Of a stretch of DNA of 64,000 bases, positions 37,458 to 46,222 are shown in pieces; within the stretch, counting starts at the first letter, position 1, and the number at the start of each line of letters is the position of its first letter. This stretch comes from Verrucomicrobiota bacterium (GTDB lineage: Bacteria; Verrucomicrobiota; Verrucomicrobiia; Opitutales; Seribacteraceae): contig JAOLZO010000011.1 in NCBI GenBank assembly GCA_028343845.1, positions 1 through 64,000 of the forward strand. The letters are read 5' to 3'. The position numbers and the translations under genes are program-made. Below the pieces are notes generated by a model. It was not told the DNA's origin. It made no database searches and saw only the letters and a list, made by a program, of their open reading frames with translations.

Positions 37458-38584
37458 ATAAGACGGAATCCATGTGTGATCATCCTTGGGTTGACCCGCA
37501 AAATGATCCCGCGGATCCGAGGCTCCTTTTTGCGAAGGCCATGGTTGAATTGCTGCAAGAAGGTCATTGCGTTGATTTTTCCTCTGGAAAACCCTTTGTC
37601 ATGGATCGGGACGAGCCCTTCCTCTCGAACAAGGGATCGCTTTTGTCGTTTCAAACGGGAGGAACCTCTGGCAAGCCATCGCAAGTCATTCATTCTTTGG
37701 ACAATCTTTTTCATGCGGTGAAGGGTTTGCAGGAGAAGATCGGTTCCGATCCGATTTCGTCCGTTTGCTGCCTGCCTCTTCATCATCTGGGCGGATGGAT
37801 GCAAGTCCATCGCGCAATGAAAACGCAGGGTACGGTTTTCTTTTGCTCCTATCATGACTTGGTACGTGATACTTTTGCCTTAAAACTCAAAGGCCGCTGG
37901 CTGTCCTTGGTTCCGACCCAATTGCATAAGTTAATTAAGTCGGCACAGGCACTTGAAAATTTACGATCGGCCCGGGGGATCTTTGTTGGTGGGGCAGGGA
38001 TTACTCCAAGGTTGTCGGCTTTGTGCCGTCAAGAAGAGCTTCCCGTGTGGCCAACTTATGGGATGACTGAGACGGCCGGTATGGTCACCTTGTTGTCCTC
38101 CGATGAATTTCTTCAGGGGAGGGAGGGGGTGGGGCAGGTCCTCTCCCATGCAAAACTCTCATTGACGGGTCAAGACGGGAAGATTGGAGTGAAATGCCAA
38201 AGCCTTTGCGTATCGAAGCCTCCGAGGCAATTCCATCCAGGGGAATGCCTGCAGACCGAAGATTATGGAGAAGTCGATGAGGATGGTTATTGGAGGATTT
38301 CCGGCAGGGCGGACAGAATCATTGTTTCGGGTGGTGAAAACTTGGATCCTGAAATTGCCGAGCGAGCCATAATGGAAACCGGTCTGGTTGAAGAATGCGT
38401 CGTCGTTGGGATCAAGAACGAAGAGTGGGGGCAATTGGCGAGGGCATATTTGACGCCCGCATCGGTCAACTTGAGCGAAGTGAAAAGGCTTGCCAAGAGC
38501 TTGTTGCCCGGAGCGGGTTATCCCAAAGAATGGATCGCTACCGACAAACTTCCTCTAACCGAGATGGGGAAGACGAAGAGTTGA
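37454..38584 (+). CDS. menE: o-Succinylbenzoate--CoA ligase
   Basis: The start is the ATG at 37454, overlapping the menC stop; a longer reading from 37304 would lie inside menC. The 376-residue acyl-adenylating enzyme shows the nucleotide-binding loop SFQTGGTSGKPSQV, the YGMTETAGMV motif and the hinge region GRADRIIVSGGENLDPEI. It is short for the family because the N-terminal domain is compact. Pairing with menC supports the MenE role over other acyl-CoA ligases. It ends one base before the convergent clpP stop. Confidence 0.87.
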   Translation: MNKTESMCDHPWVDPQNDPADPRLLFAKAMVELLQEGHCVDFSSGKPFVMDRDEPFLSNKGSLLSFQTGGTSGKPSQVIHSLDNLFHAVKGLQEKIGSDPISSVCCLPLHHLGGWMQVHRAMKTQGTVFFCSYHDLVRDTFALKLKGRWLSLVPTQLHKLIKSAQALENLRSARGIFVGGAGITPRLSALCRQEELPVWPTYGMTETAGMVTLLSSDEFLQGREGVGQVLSHAKLSLTGQDGKIGVKCQSLCVSKPPRQFHPGECLQTEDYGEVDEDGYWRISGRADRIIVSGGENLDPEIAERAIMETGLVEECVVVGIKNEEWGQLARAYLTPASVNLSEVKRLAKSLLPGAGYPKEWIATDKLPLTEMGKTKS

Positions 38585-38585
38585 C

Positions 38586-39161
38586 TCAGATTTTATCTAC
38601 AATCTTATCAGCCAAACCATACTCGATCGCTTCCTTGGCATTGAGATAAAAATCCCGATCCGTATCGAGCTGGATTTTTTCCAAAGGTTGACCGGATGTT
38701 TTGGCTAGAATGCCATTTAGTTCCTCTCTCAACTTCTCCATCTCCTCTGCCTGAATGTTAATGTCGACGGCTGCCGCGACCATTCTTCCGGTGATTAGAG
38801 GCTGATGGATAAGAACTCTCGAGTGAGGATAAAGGAAGCGTTTTCCTTTGGTAGCCCCGCAAAGAAGGATCGACCCCATGCTGGCGGCCATCCCCGTAAC
38901 AACCACCTTGATCGGGGAACTGATAAGCTGCATGGTGTCGAATATAGCCATGCCCGCAGTAATTGAACCACCTGGTGAGTTGATGTAAAAAGTAATTTCC
39001 TTGCCGGGATCAGAGGTTTCCAAAAAAAGGAGTTTTTCGGTAAGGTCTCTTGCCGAACGATCACTTACTTCTCCCCAAAGAAAGATTTTCCTTTCTTCGA
39101 GAAACTTACTTTGAATCATCTCTGTGACTGAATCACGTTTCTTGTCTTTTTCTTCGCTCAT
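38586..39161 (-). CDS. clpP: ATP-dependent Clp protease proteolytic subunit
   Basis: This 191-residue serine peptidase has the oxyanion region NSPGGSITAGMAIFDTMQ, nucleophile S94 in GMAASMGS, H119 in RVLIHQP and an acidic residue in the LDTDRDF segment. Length fits ClpP. Neither clpX nor tig is adjacent; instead it follows rpiB by 21 bases. Members of this lineage may have several ClpP copies, so this may be one paralogue. Confidence 0.92.
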   Translation of the reverse strand: MSEEKDKKRDSVTEMIQSKFLEERKIFLWGEVSDRSARDLTEKLLFLETSDPGKEITFYINSPGGSITAGMAIFDTMQLISSPIKVVVTGMAASMGSILLCGATKGKRFLYPHSRVLIHQPLITGRMVAAAVDINIQAEEMEKLREELNGILAKTSGQPLEKIQLDTDRDFYLNAKEAIEYGLADKIVDKI

Positions 39162-39182
39162 GTAAATTGTATGTTACGGGAA

Positions 39183-39626
39183 TTAGCTGGAAGAGTCGAG
39201 CATCTCAATTCGCCTCTTGTGCCTGCCTCCTTCAAAAGTCGCATTCAGCCAGGCATCGACAATTTCGAGCGCGAGCTCCTTGGATATTTGTCTTTGGCCG
39301 AGTGAGAGAACGTTTGCGTTATTATGCTGCTTGGCGAGCTTGGCGGTGTCCACGGACCAGCAGAGGGCGCATCGTACGCCCTGAACCTTGTTTGCCGCCA
39401 TTGCTTCTCCGTTTCCACTGCCTCCAAGTACGATGCCCAGGTCGCACAAGCCTTCGCCAACCGCCTCCGCTGCGGGACGAACGAAATCAGGGTAATCGAC
39501 GGATTCTTCGGAAAAAGTCCCAAAATCCTTTGTTTGGTAGCCTTTTTCGAGCAAAAAGATATTGATCGCTTCCTTGTAGGCGAAACCTGCATGGTCGGTA
39601 CCGAGTGCAATTTTCAAAGTTTTCAT
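39183..39626 (-). CDS. rpiB: Ribose 5-phosphate isomerase B
   Basis: This 147-residue protein matches RpiB: LGTDHAGFAYKEAI at the start, DYPDFVRPAAEAV, and the phosphate loop GSGNGEAMAANKVQGVR. It interconverts ribose 5-phosphate and ribulose 5-phosphate. A related LacAB-type isomerase is possible, but nothing here suggests sugar catabolism. A hairpin lies 11 bases upstream of its ATG, and no ribosome site is evident. Confidence 0.9.
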   Translation of the reverse strand: MKTLKIALGTDHAGFAYKEAINIFLLEKGYQTKDFGTFSEESVDYPDFVRPAAEAVGEGLCDLGIVLGGSGNGEAMAANKVQGVRCALCWSVDTAKLAKQHNNANVLSLGQRQISKELALEIVDAWLNATFEGGRHKRRIEMLDSSS

Positions 39627-39636
39627 TTGTTTGTAT

Positions 39637-39660
39637 TCTATTCAGCCTAGCTTGAATAGA
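39637..39660 (-). other. Perfect inverted repeat just upstream of rpiB
   Basis: TCTATTCA (39637-39644) and TGAATAGA (39653-39660) form an 8-base stem around an 8-base loop, 11 bases before the rpiB ATG. There is no U-tract. It might be an operator or an RNA structure that affects rpiB translation. An 8-base match in this small gap is suggestive but unproven. Confidence 0.4.
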
Positions 39661-39694
39661 GGTAAGTGCCGGAAGGACAAGAAGAAAACCATTC

Positions 39695-39712
39695 GGGGCT
39701 CAAATTAGCCCC
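39695..39712 (-). terminator. Weak terminator-like hairpin at the sufT stop
   Basis: GGGGCT and AGCCCC form a 6-base stem with a 6-base loop spanning the sufT stop codon. On the minus strand the sequence after it is T-rich (GGTTTTCTTCTT) but begins six bases later. It may attenuate transcription between the suf genes and rpiB-clpP. Confidence 0.4.
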
Positions 39713-40263
39713 AATTCCATTTTTCCTTCTTCGGAAATCAGTTCCTGAGTCCATGGGGGATCCCAAACGATTTCCACTTCCGCGTCATCAATTCCGGGGA
39801 GCTCCAGGATTTTGCCTTTTACGTCCTCTGCAATCACGGGACCCATTCCGCAACCGGGCGCCGTCAAGGTCAGGTCGACGAAAGCAACCCGACGTTTTTC
39901 CTCCCGTTCCTCAATTTCAATCCGATATATCAGACCCAAATCCACTACGTTGACGGGAATCTCAGGATCAAAAACCGTTTTTAGGCGCTCCTTGATTTCC
40001 TCGACACTCACTGGTTTCCCCAGGGCGGAATCAGGAGGGCCTTCCTTTGATGAGTCAGTTTCACCTTCGGTCTCCCCAAGGGCATCCGCGTCCTTGGCGG
40101 CAATCCTGTACATTCCTTGGAGCGTCATCACCGTAAAGTTTCCACCGAGGCGGTGGGTGATGGTTACTTTTTCCCCTTTTGACAAAGTGAAGTCTTCACC
40201 GTGAGGAATCAAGGTGGCGGTTACGTCCCTGATCAATTCGATTTCTTCTTGGTTGCCGGACAT
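39700..40263 (-). CDS. sufT: SufT-type Fe-S assembly protein (DUF59/MIP18)
   Basis: This 187-residue protein has an N-terminal domain with a GGNFTVMT strand and a C-terminal DUF59/MIP18 domain. The latter contains [28 protein letters not shown] with the conserved cysteine, and [18 protein letters not shown]. Length and layout match SufT, an Fe-S maturation factor. It follows sufD by 14 bases, which supports the call. Confidence 0.9.
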   Translation of the reverse strand: MSGNQEEIELIRDVTATLIPHGEDFTLSKGEKVTITHRLGGNFTVMTLQGMYRIAAKDADALGETEGETDSSKEGPPDSALGKPVSVEEIKERLKTVFDPEIPVNVVDLGLIYRIEIEEREEKRRVAFVDLTLTAPGCGMGPVIAEDVKGKILELPGIDDAEVEIVWDPPWTQELISEEGKMELGLI

Positions 40264-40277
40264 GAATTATTTGTGGT

Positions 40278-41522
40278 TTAGGTGCCAAACGATTGGGCGA
40301 TGCTCTCTCTTACCTCCTCCAAATGGCTGTCCAGGTTGATCTTCTCGATCACTTCCTCGAAAAAGCCAAGGACGATCAATCGTTCGGCAACGGATCTGGA
40401 GATGCCTCTGCTCAGGAGGTAAAAAAGTTCCTGTTCATCGATTTTGCTCGTCGTCGCGCCGTGACTGCACTTGACCTCGTTGGCAAGAATTTCAAGGCCA
40501 GGCATGGAGTCGGCTTCGGCATTGTCACTCAAGAGCAGATTCCGGTTCGTTTGATAGGCATTGGTGTTTTGGGCGTCGTTTTCGACCTTGATCAAGCCGG
40601 AAAAAACAGACTTGGACTTGTCGAGCAATGCGTTTTTGAAAGTAAGCGTGCTTTTCCCGTTTCTCGAAAGATGCTGCTGCATAGTCCTTTGGTCGAACAA
40701 CTGATTTTCCCGGCCCAGGGTGATCGAGGAGTTTTCAAATTCCGCTCCATCCTCCGTCAGGGATCCTTTGGATTCAACCCTCGTTTGTTCTGAACCCAGA
40801 TGCACTGCAATATTGGACAGGAGAGCATCCTTGCGGACAATCATGTTTTCAAAGTTGTGCAAAGAGCTTTTCAAGTTGAGGTCTTGAACGAGGATTCTTT
40901 GGATCTTGGCACCTTCACCAACTTCGACATGAGTGAGGTTGGTGAAAAAGCCTCCCGATCCATCATCGGCGGAGTTGATTTTCTCGATGAGAATGACTTC
41001 CGAAAATGGTTCCAACACGATGAAATTGTGGTGAAACCTAGCGAGCCCGTCACCATCTGCAGTGTGGTTTATGATCAATGGGCGATCAATGCGTTTATTT
41101 TTCTCAATCCGAAGATAAAACCCGGTTGCTGAAAATGCCCGAGCGAAGAGATAGCTTTCCTCGGCTCCCATTCCAGGGCCGGAGAGGTTTGAAACTTCGC
41201 GTAAGGCATTTGGGTTTTCAAGTATCATCCTCTCCATTTTCTCAAGGATCAAACCATTTCGATCGGGGCTTTCGAAGGACAGACTCTCTTCGGATTGAGC
41301 CAGGCCTAATACTTTTGAGTATCCTAATCGTCCTTTTTGGGAAAAACGCCACCTTTCGTCTTTTGGGTTGGATTGAATGGCTATTGCCTCTTCCCATTTC
41401 TCCTTGCGGAAATCGGCCAACCAACCAGGTTCCCAAGAACGCCGATCTGCGAATTCGTTAAAAAAAGAAGGGGAGCAAAAAAGGGAATTGCTCGCTTGGT
41501 TTTTTTCGGAAGAGAGGTTCAC
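40278..41522 (-). CDS. sufD: Fe-S cluster assembly protein SufD
   Basis: This 414-residue protein has the SufB/SufD beta-helix core, with LTHVEVGEGAKIQRI, HNFENMIVRKDALL, and a C-terminal LEILANEVKCSHGATTSKID that carries the conserved Cys-Ser-His. The last part (ELFYLLSRGIS) is diagnostic. It pairs with SufB in the SufBC2D scaffold. It lies 11 bases after sufB. Confidence 0.93.
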   Translation of the reverse strand: MNLSSEKNQASNSLFCSPSFFNEFADRRSWEPGWLADFRKEKWEEAIAIQSNPKDERWRFSQKGRLGYSKVLGLAQSEESLSFESPDRNGLILEKMERMILENPNALREVSNLSGPGMGAEESYLFARAFSATGFYLRIEKNKRIDRPLIINHTADGDGLARFHHNFIVLEPFSEVILIEKINSADDGSGGFFTNLTHVEVGEGAKIQRILVQDLNLKSSLHNFENMIVRKDALLSNIAVHLGSEQTRVESKGSLTEDGAEFENSSITLGRENQLFDQRTMQQHLSRNGKSTLTFKNALLDKSKSVFSGLIKVENDAQNTNAYQTNRNLLLSDNAEADSMPGLEILANEVKCSHGATTSKIDEQELFYLLSRGISRSVAERLIVLGFFEEVIEKINLDSHLEEVRESIAQSFGT

Positions 41523-41533
41523 GACTACCTAAG

Positions 41534-42940
41534 CTATCCAACTGAGCCTTCCATCTCCAAATCGATAAGCCTTTTGAGTTCAACGCTGTATTCCATGGGG
41601 AATTCACGGATTAAATCGTTTACGAATCCATTTACGCACAAGCTCATGGCCTCGGCTTCATTCATCCCGCGTTGTTGCATGTAAAATATTTGTTCAGCAC
41701 TCACTTTGGAAACGCTTGCTTCATGCTGAACCGAATTGTCGCTCCCTTTCACCGTTATGGCAGGGTAGGTGTCAGTTTCACTTTCCTTGTTAATAAGCAA
41801 GGCGTCGCATTCGGTATTGTTTCGGCAATGTTTGAGATTTCCGGGTATTTGAACCAACCCGCGATAAGATGAACGGCCTTTTCCGATGGATATCGATTTG
41901 GAAACGACGTTACTTGTCGTCTCGTCCGCGGCATGTATCATCTTGGCTCCGGTGTCCTGATGCTGTCCCTCATTGGCCAAGGCAATTGATACGACTTCCC
42001 CACGTGCTTTTCTACCCTTCAGCACTACGGCTGGATACTTCATCGTTAACCGAGAACCAATGTTGCAATCAATCCAGCGAACCTCCGCTTCCTCGTGGGC
42101 AATGGCTCTTTTGGTCACTAGATTGAAAACGTTGTTGGACCAGTTTTGGACGGTAATGTACTGGATCTTGGCACCCTTGAGCGCAACCAGTTCCACAACA
42201 GCGCTGTGAAGGGTCGAGGTTTCGAATTTAGGTGCCGTGCAACCTTCCATGTAGGTTATTTCAGACCCTTCGTCGGCTATGATCAAAGTTCGTTCGAATT
42301 GACCGAAATTCTCAGCGTTAATTCGAAAATATGCTTGCAAGGGTTGCTGGAGCTTAACCCCAGGTGGAATATAGATGAAACTGCCTCCGCTGAACACGGC
42401 GCTGTTCAGTGCGGAAAATTTGTTGTCGGACGTAGGAATGACCTTCCCAAACCATTTCTTGAAAATCTCGGGGTGGTCTTTGAGCCCTTCGGTGGAACCC
42501 ACGAAAAGAACGCCTTTTTCCGACAGTTCATCATTCATCCTCGAATAAGCAGCCTCGCTATCGAATTGGGCTTCCACGCCGGCAAGGAATTTTCTTTCCT
42601 GTTCAGGGATGCCCAGGCGCTCAAAGGTTTTCTTGATGTCATCAGGGACTTCGTCCCATGTTCTGCTAGGTGTTTGCCCTTTCGACAAGTAATAGCGGAT
42701 TACGTCGAAATCGATGTTATTCAAATCCTGGGTAGCCCAATGAGTGGGCATCGGTTTTTTTCTGAAACTGGCGAGAGCTTTTAGCCTGAAATCCAATAAC
42801 CAGTCTTTTTCTTTCTTAATGTCGGAAATGTACCGAACGACATCTTCAGACAAACCCACGCCAGCATCGAAAGAGTAGTCCGTGTCATAGTGGAAGTTTC
42901 CCTTTTCTCGATCGATGTCAATCTTGCTTTCGGTGGTCAT
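41534..42940 (-). CDS. sufB: Fe-S cluster assembly protein SufB
   Basis: This 468-residue scaffold protein matches SufB throughout: [31 protein letters not shown], and the core [12 protein letters not shown] and HAAD region. The C-terminal [17 protein letters not shown] is also typical. It assembles clusters together with SufC and SufD. It follows sufC by 39 bases. Confidence 0.96.
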   Translation of the reverse strand: MTTESKIDIDREKGNFHYDTDYSFDAGVGLSEDVVRYISDIKKEKDWLLDFRLKALASFRKKPMPTHWATQDLNNIDFDVIRYYLSKGQTPSRTWDEVPDDIKKTFERLGIPEQERKFLAGVEAQFDSEAAYSRMNDELSEKGVLFVGSTEGLKDHPEIFKKWFGKVIPTSDNKFSALNSAVFSGGSFIYIPPGVKLQQPLQAYFRINAENFGQFERTLIIADEGSEITYMEGCTAPKFETSTLHSAVVELVALKGAKIQYITVQNWSNNVFNLVTKRAIAHEEAEVRWIDCNIGSRLTMKYPAVVLKGRKARGEVVSIALANEGQHQDTGAKMIHAADETTSNVVSKSISIGKGRSSYRGLVQIPGNLKHCRNNTECDALLINKESETDTYPAITVKGSDNSVQHEASVSKVSAEQIFYMQQRGMNEAEAMSLCVNGFVNDLIREFPMEYSVELKRLIDLEMEGSVG

Positions 42941-42979
42941 TTCTTTTCGGGAATATAGATGTTTTGGCTAAAGCTTTTT

Positions 42980-43732
42980 CTATGCGGCAACTTCATCGCG
43001 AATCCAATCATAGCCTTTGCTTTCGAGCTCAGCAGCCAATTCTTTGTCTCCTGACAAAACTATTTTGCCTTCCCACATTACATGTACTTTGTCAGGTACG
43101 ATATACTCCAAAAGCCTTTGGTAATGGGTAATTACCAAAATCCCTCTTTCGGGGCATCTCATCCGGTTTACGCCAAGGGAAACCTCTCTAAGGGCATCGA
43201 TATCCAAACCGCTGTCCGTTTCGTCCAAAATGCAGTATCTCGGGTTGAGCATAGACATTTGAAGGATTTCGCATCTCTTCTTTTCTCCTCCCGAAAAACC
43301 ATCGTTTAGAGATCTTGCAGTGAATTTTCTGTCCATCCCGATCTCGTCCATTTTCTCGTACAGTTCCTTGTAGTAATCAACTGCCTTGACAGTCTCGCCT
43401 TCAGGCATTCGAGCTTGGAGTGCGGACCGGATGAAGTTGGCGATGCTTACGCCAGGAACTTCAATGGGGTATTGAAAGGCTAGAAAAAGACCGAGTCTTG
43501 AAATCTCGTCAGGTTCCAGACCAAGAAGTTCCTGCCCGTCAATCGTTGCGCTTCCTTCGCTAACTTCAAAGTCGGGATGTCCGGCAAGTACTTTGGATAG
43601 CGTGCTCTTGCCACTCCCGTTGGGGCCCATAATTGCATGCACTTCCCCAGCGGGGAGATCAAGGCTCAGGTTTTCCAGAATGGGTTTCCCATTGATGGAA
43701 GCGGATAGGTTTTCTATTTGAAGTGAACTCAC
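42980..43732 (-). CDS. sufC: Fe-S cluster assembly ATPase SufC
   Basis: This 250-residue ABC-type ATPase has Walker [10 protein letters not shown], the signature [11 protein letters not shown] and Walker [13 protein letters not shown], the last being characteristic of SufC. It drives conformational change of the SufBCD complex. It follows the fur-type gene by 26 bases. No cysteine desulfurase (sufS) or sufU gene is found in this block. Confidence 0.96.
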   Translation of the reverse strand: MSSLQIENLSASINGKPILENLSLDLPAGEVHAIMGPNGSGKSTLSKVLAGHPDFEVSEGSATIDGQELLGLEPDEISRLGLFLAFQYPIEVPGVSIANFIRSALQARMPEGETVKAVDYYKELYEKMDEIGMDRKFTARSLNDGFSGGEKKRCEILQMSMLNPRYCILDETDSGLDIDALREVSLGVNRMRCPERGILVITHYQRLLEYIVPDKVHVMWEGKIVLSGDKELAAELESKGYDWIRDEVAA

Positions 43733-43758
43733 TTTGTTAATGAACGGCTTGTGTTTAA

Positions 43759-44199
43759 TTAGTTTTGGCGCCCTTGGTTACTGGTTCCAATGAATGAGAG
43801 ATCGAATCTTTCAATTGAATAGCCTTCGGGTAAGATCGATTCCAGTGAGGAAATCGTTGCTTTATCCAAATCGAAATCGTGGATTTCCCCAGTCTTCTTG
43901 CATTTGAAATGAGCATGTGGTCCCAAGTTTGGGCAAAAGAGTGAGGGCGACCGATCAAGGTTAACCTGTCTGACCAAACCGCAATCAACGAGAGTCTCCA
44001 GACAATTGTATACGGTAGCCAAGGATATGGTGGGCAGAACCCGCCGGACTCGGAGCAAGATTTCCTCTGCGTTGGGATGGTCTTTTTTCCCTAGAATGAC
44101 TTCATAAACCGCAGACCTCTGCTTGGTAGGACGAAACCCCTTCCGTTTCAAAGCGGAATCCAAGGTTTGTTTTTGCCGGGACTTTAGGGAATATCGCAC
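43759..44199 (-). CDS. Fur-family regulator beside suf, missing usual zinc cysteines
   Basis: This 146-residue protein has the Fur winged helix ([34 protein letters not shown]) and a metal-site region with H41, H95, H97 and D108. The usual CxxC is C100-K-K-T103, and the C-terminal CxxC is absent; C89 lies nearby. It starts at a GTG. Its place directly before sufC suggests that it controls Fe-S assembly in response to iron or peroxide. Whether it is Fur-like or PerR-like cannot be settled here. Confidence 0.88.
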   Translation of the reverse strand: MRYSLKSRQKQTLDSALKRKGFRPTKQRSAVYEVILGKKDHPNAEEILLRVRRVLPTISLATVYNCLETLVDCGLVRQVNLDRSPSLFCPNLGPHAHFKCKKTGEIHDFDLDKATISSLESILPEGYSIERFDLSFIGTSNQGRQN

Positions 44200-44205
44200 A
44201 GGGAA

Positions 44206-44233
44206 GTTATATAGGACGAATGAATTCTCTCAA
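44206..44233 (-). promoter_or_regulatory. Candidate promoter for the fur-suf operon
   Basis: On the minus strand, TTGAGA (44233-44228) and TATAAC (44211-44206) are separated by 16 bases. The -10 box ends 6 bases before the GTG start at 44199, so transcription would begin at or near the start codon, giving a leaderless mRNA. No ribosome site is visible, which agrees with that. Confidence 0.4.
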
Positions 44234-44244
44234 CTTAAAAATGG

Positions 44245-44257
44245 AATTATTCTAATT
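44245..44257. promoter_or_regulatory. Inverted repeat upstream of the fur promoter (possible operator)
   Basis: AATTA-TTC-TAATT is a perfect inverted repeat 12 bases upstream of the -35 box. It is AT-rich and has the approximate size of a Fur/PerR half-site pair but does not match the full consensus. A 5-base arm can arise by chance, so this is weak evidence for autoregulation. Confidence 0.3.
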
Positions 44258-44323
44258 ACAAAAAGGGAGACAAGGATTCGTATCAGAATGTATTCAATCG
44301 AAATTGAGAAAGAAAAGGCTTCC

Positions 44324-44599
44324 TCAATAGTCCGTGAAAGTAAACAACCCCCAGAGAAAGGTGGTTTTGTTGCCGCTGAAATCTCTCCTGTACCACAATT
44401 CCTCCGATCGAAGTCGAACGGTTCCCGTTTCCACGGGGGCGAAGGAGTCAGGAGAATGCGTCAGCGCGCCTGCGACGTTTATATTCTTGGAAAAATACTT
44501 TTGAGCGCTTGAAAGGATGCAACCCGTGTTAAAAAGACAAACGCAAGCAAGTACGAATAAAACAAGTGTTCTTTTTACAACGAGGGAAGAGTCTTTCAT
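44324..44599 (-). CDS. Small predicted lipoprotein
   Basis: Read from the ATG at 44599, this is a 91-residue protein with a basic n-region, a hydrophobic core (TLVLFVLACVCLF) and NTGC, placing the modified cysteine at residue 27. The -3 residue is Asn rather than Leu, so the lipobox is slightly atypical. The mature part ends in FLWGLFTFTDY. I do not recognise a family. It lies on its own, diverging from glyS and upstream of fur on the same strand. Lgt, which would modify it, is encoded in this window. Confidence 0.65.
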   Translation of the reverse strand: MKDSSLVVKRTLVLFVLACVCLFNTGCILSSAQKYFSKNINVAGALTHSPDSFAPVETGTVRLRSEELWYRRDFSGNKTTFLWGLFTFTDY

Positions 44600-44605
44600 G
44601 CCAAA

Positions 44606-44634
44606 ATTCAAATGGGTAAACATTCAGGAGTCAA
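44606..44634 (-). promoter_or_regulatory. Candidate promoter of the small lipoprotein gene
   Basis: TTGACT (44634-44629) and TTGAAT (44611-44606) lie 17 bases apart on the minus strand. The -10-like box ends 6 bases before the ATG at 44599, the same spacing as in the fur promoter, and no ribosome site is visible. Four of six bases match in the -10. Confidence 0.3.
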
Positions 44635-44716
44635 TTCGCAATATTGCGGATTACGATTGAAGAGTTCATAGTTGAAGCACGCCGACAAGTCCGATAGTTT
44701 TGGAGGTTTTATTCTT

Positions 44717-46222
44717 ATGGCAAAGGAAAGTAGCTTACTCGACGAAATCGTATCACTTGCAAAGCGAAGAGGTTTCGTCTTCCAATCCTCCGAAATCTAT
44801 GGAGGGATTAACGGTTTTTTCGATTATGGTCCTCTCGGAGTGGAATTGAGAAAAAACATCAAGGACGCGTGGTGGGAGGATATGGTTCGGCGTAGAGACG
44901 ATATGGTCGGGTTGGACTCTGGAATCATCATGAATCCGAAGATTTGGGAAGCTTCTGGGCATGTTGATGGGTTCACCGATCCGATGGTTGACTGCAAAGA
45001 GTCAAAAATGCGTTACCGGGCTGATCAACTTTTTGCCGCGGAGGTTAAGGTCGAGGGGGATAGTTTGGGATGGGTCTCGCTGCTTGAGTCCGAAAGAATG
45101 GACGAGGACGCCCTCAAGATGGCTGATTCCCTGAAGAGAAAGCAAGCGAAGCAAGGGGATCTCGAACCCCTCTCTTTAAAGCCATATGACGAGCTTGACC
45201 CAGATGAACAGACCTTGGTTCCTTCGCCCGCTACGGGAAAACCGGGTTCTCTCACGCCTCCCCGTGAATTCAACATGATGTTCGAGACTCATGTCGGCGC
45301 GCTGAGGGATGCTTCCTCTGCTTGCTATTTGCGTCCCGAGACGGCTCAGGGAATCTTTGCTAATTTCAAGAATGTTGTGGATACCGGGCGGGTTAAAGTT
45401 CCTTTTGGCATTGCCCAGATCGGAAAGGCTTTTCGTAACGAAATCACCCCTCGAAATTTCATCTTCCGTTCCCGAGAGTTTGAGCAGATGGAAATAGAGT
45501 ACTTTATCCCACCTGGCGAAGAAGAGTGGGTTCGCTACCATCGCGAATGGATTGACACTAGAAAATCCTGGTTCGGGAGCATTGGCTTGACGGAAGAGTT
45601 TTTAGGTGAGGAAGTTCACCCGAAGGAAAAGCTCGCTCATTATGCCCGTGCGTGTACGGACATAACTTTCAAGTTTCCATTTGGAGAACATGAGCTTGAG
45701 GGAATTGCCGCCCGAGGCAACTTTGACCTTACCCAGCATCAGGAGCATTCGGGGAAAAAGCTCGAGTATTTTGATGAATCGCTCAAGAGTAGATATTTGC
45801 CTCATGTCATCGAGCCTAGTCTGGGAGTTGACCGAACTTTTTTGGCTGTATTGTGTTCTGCTTACCAAATTGACGAGGTGGAAGGAGAAAAACGGACGGT
45901 TCTGCGTTTCCATCCCAGGGTCGCTCCCGTAAAAGTTGGGGTTTTCCCTTTGGTAAAGAACAAGCCTGAATTAGTTGAGCGAGCTAAGAACCTTTACCAT
46001 AGGTTGCAACGGAAATGGAATGTCGTTTACGATCAAGGCGGGGCAATCGGAAGGCGATACCGAAGGGTTGATGAAATCGGAGTGCCGTTTGGTGTGACCG
46101 TTGATTTCGATACGATCGAAGGTGACGGTTCCGTTACCCTGAGGGATCGTGACTCGACCAAGCAGGAAAGGATTTCCGAGGACGAACTGATCTCCTTCCT
46201 TGACGAAAGAATCGATCCTTAG
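44717..46222 (+). CDS. glyS: Glycyl-tRNA synthetase, single-chain class II
   Basis: The start is the ATG at 44717, 10 bases after a clear GGAGG; an in-frame ATG at 44672 lacks one. The 501-residue protein is the homodimeric (GlyRS-2) type, with [22 protein letters not shown] at its start (about 18-39). Motif 2 appears as [20 protein letters not shown] (about 233-252) and motif 3 as [15 protein letters not shown] strong terminator lies 17 bases after its stop, within the end of recJ. Confidence 0.95.
   Translation: MAKESSLLDEIVSLAKRRGFVFQSSEIYGGINGFFDYGPLGVELRKNIKDAWWEDMVRRRDDMVGLDSGIIMNPKIWEASGHVDGFTDPMVDCKESKMRYRADQLFAAEVKVEGDSLGWVSLLESERMDEDALKMADSLKRKQAKQGDLEPLSLKPYDELDPDEQTLVPSPATGKPGSLTPPREFNMMFETHVGALRDASSACYLRPETAQGIFANFKNVVDTGRVKVPFGIAQIGKAFRNEITPRNFIFRSREFEQMEIEYFIPPGEEEWVRYHREWIDTRKSWFGSIGLTEEFLGEEVHPKEKLAHYARACTDITFKFPFGEHELEGIAARGNFDLTQHQEHSGKKLEYFDESLKSRYLPHVIEPSLGVDRTFLAVLCSAYQIDEVEGEKRTVLRFHPRVAPVKVGVFPLVKNKPELVERAKNLYHRLQRKWNVVYDQGGAIGRRYRRVDEIGVPFGVTVDFDTIEGDGSVTLRDRDSTKQERISEDELISFLDERIDP

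Noticed and set aside
44637-44648. Perfect 12-base palindrome CGCAATATTGCG between glyS and the lipoprotein gene
   Set aside because: Six-base arms without a spacer are expected several times by chance in 64 kb, and no second copy was found.
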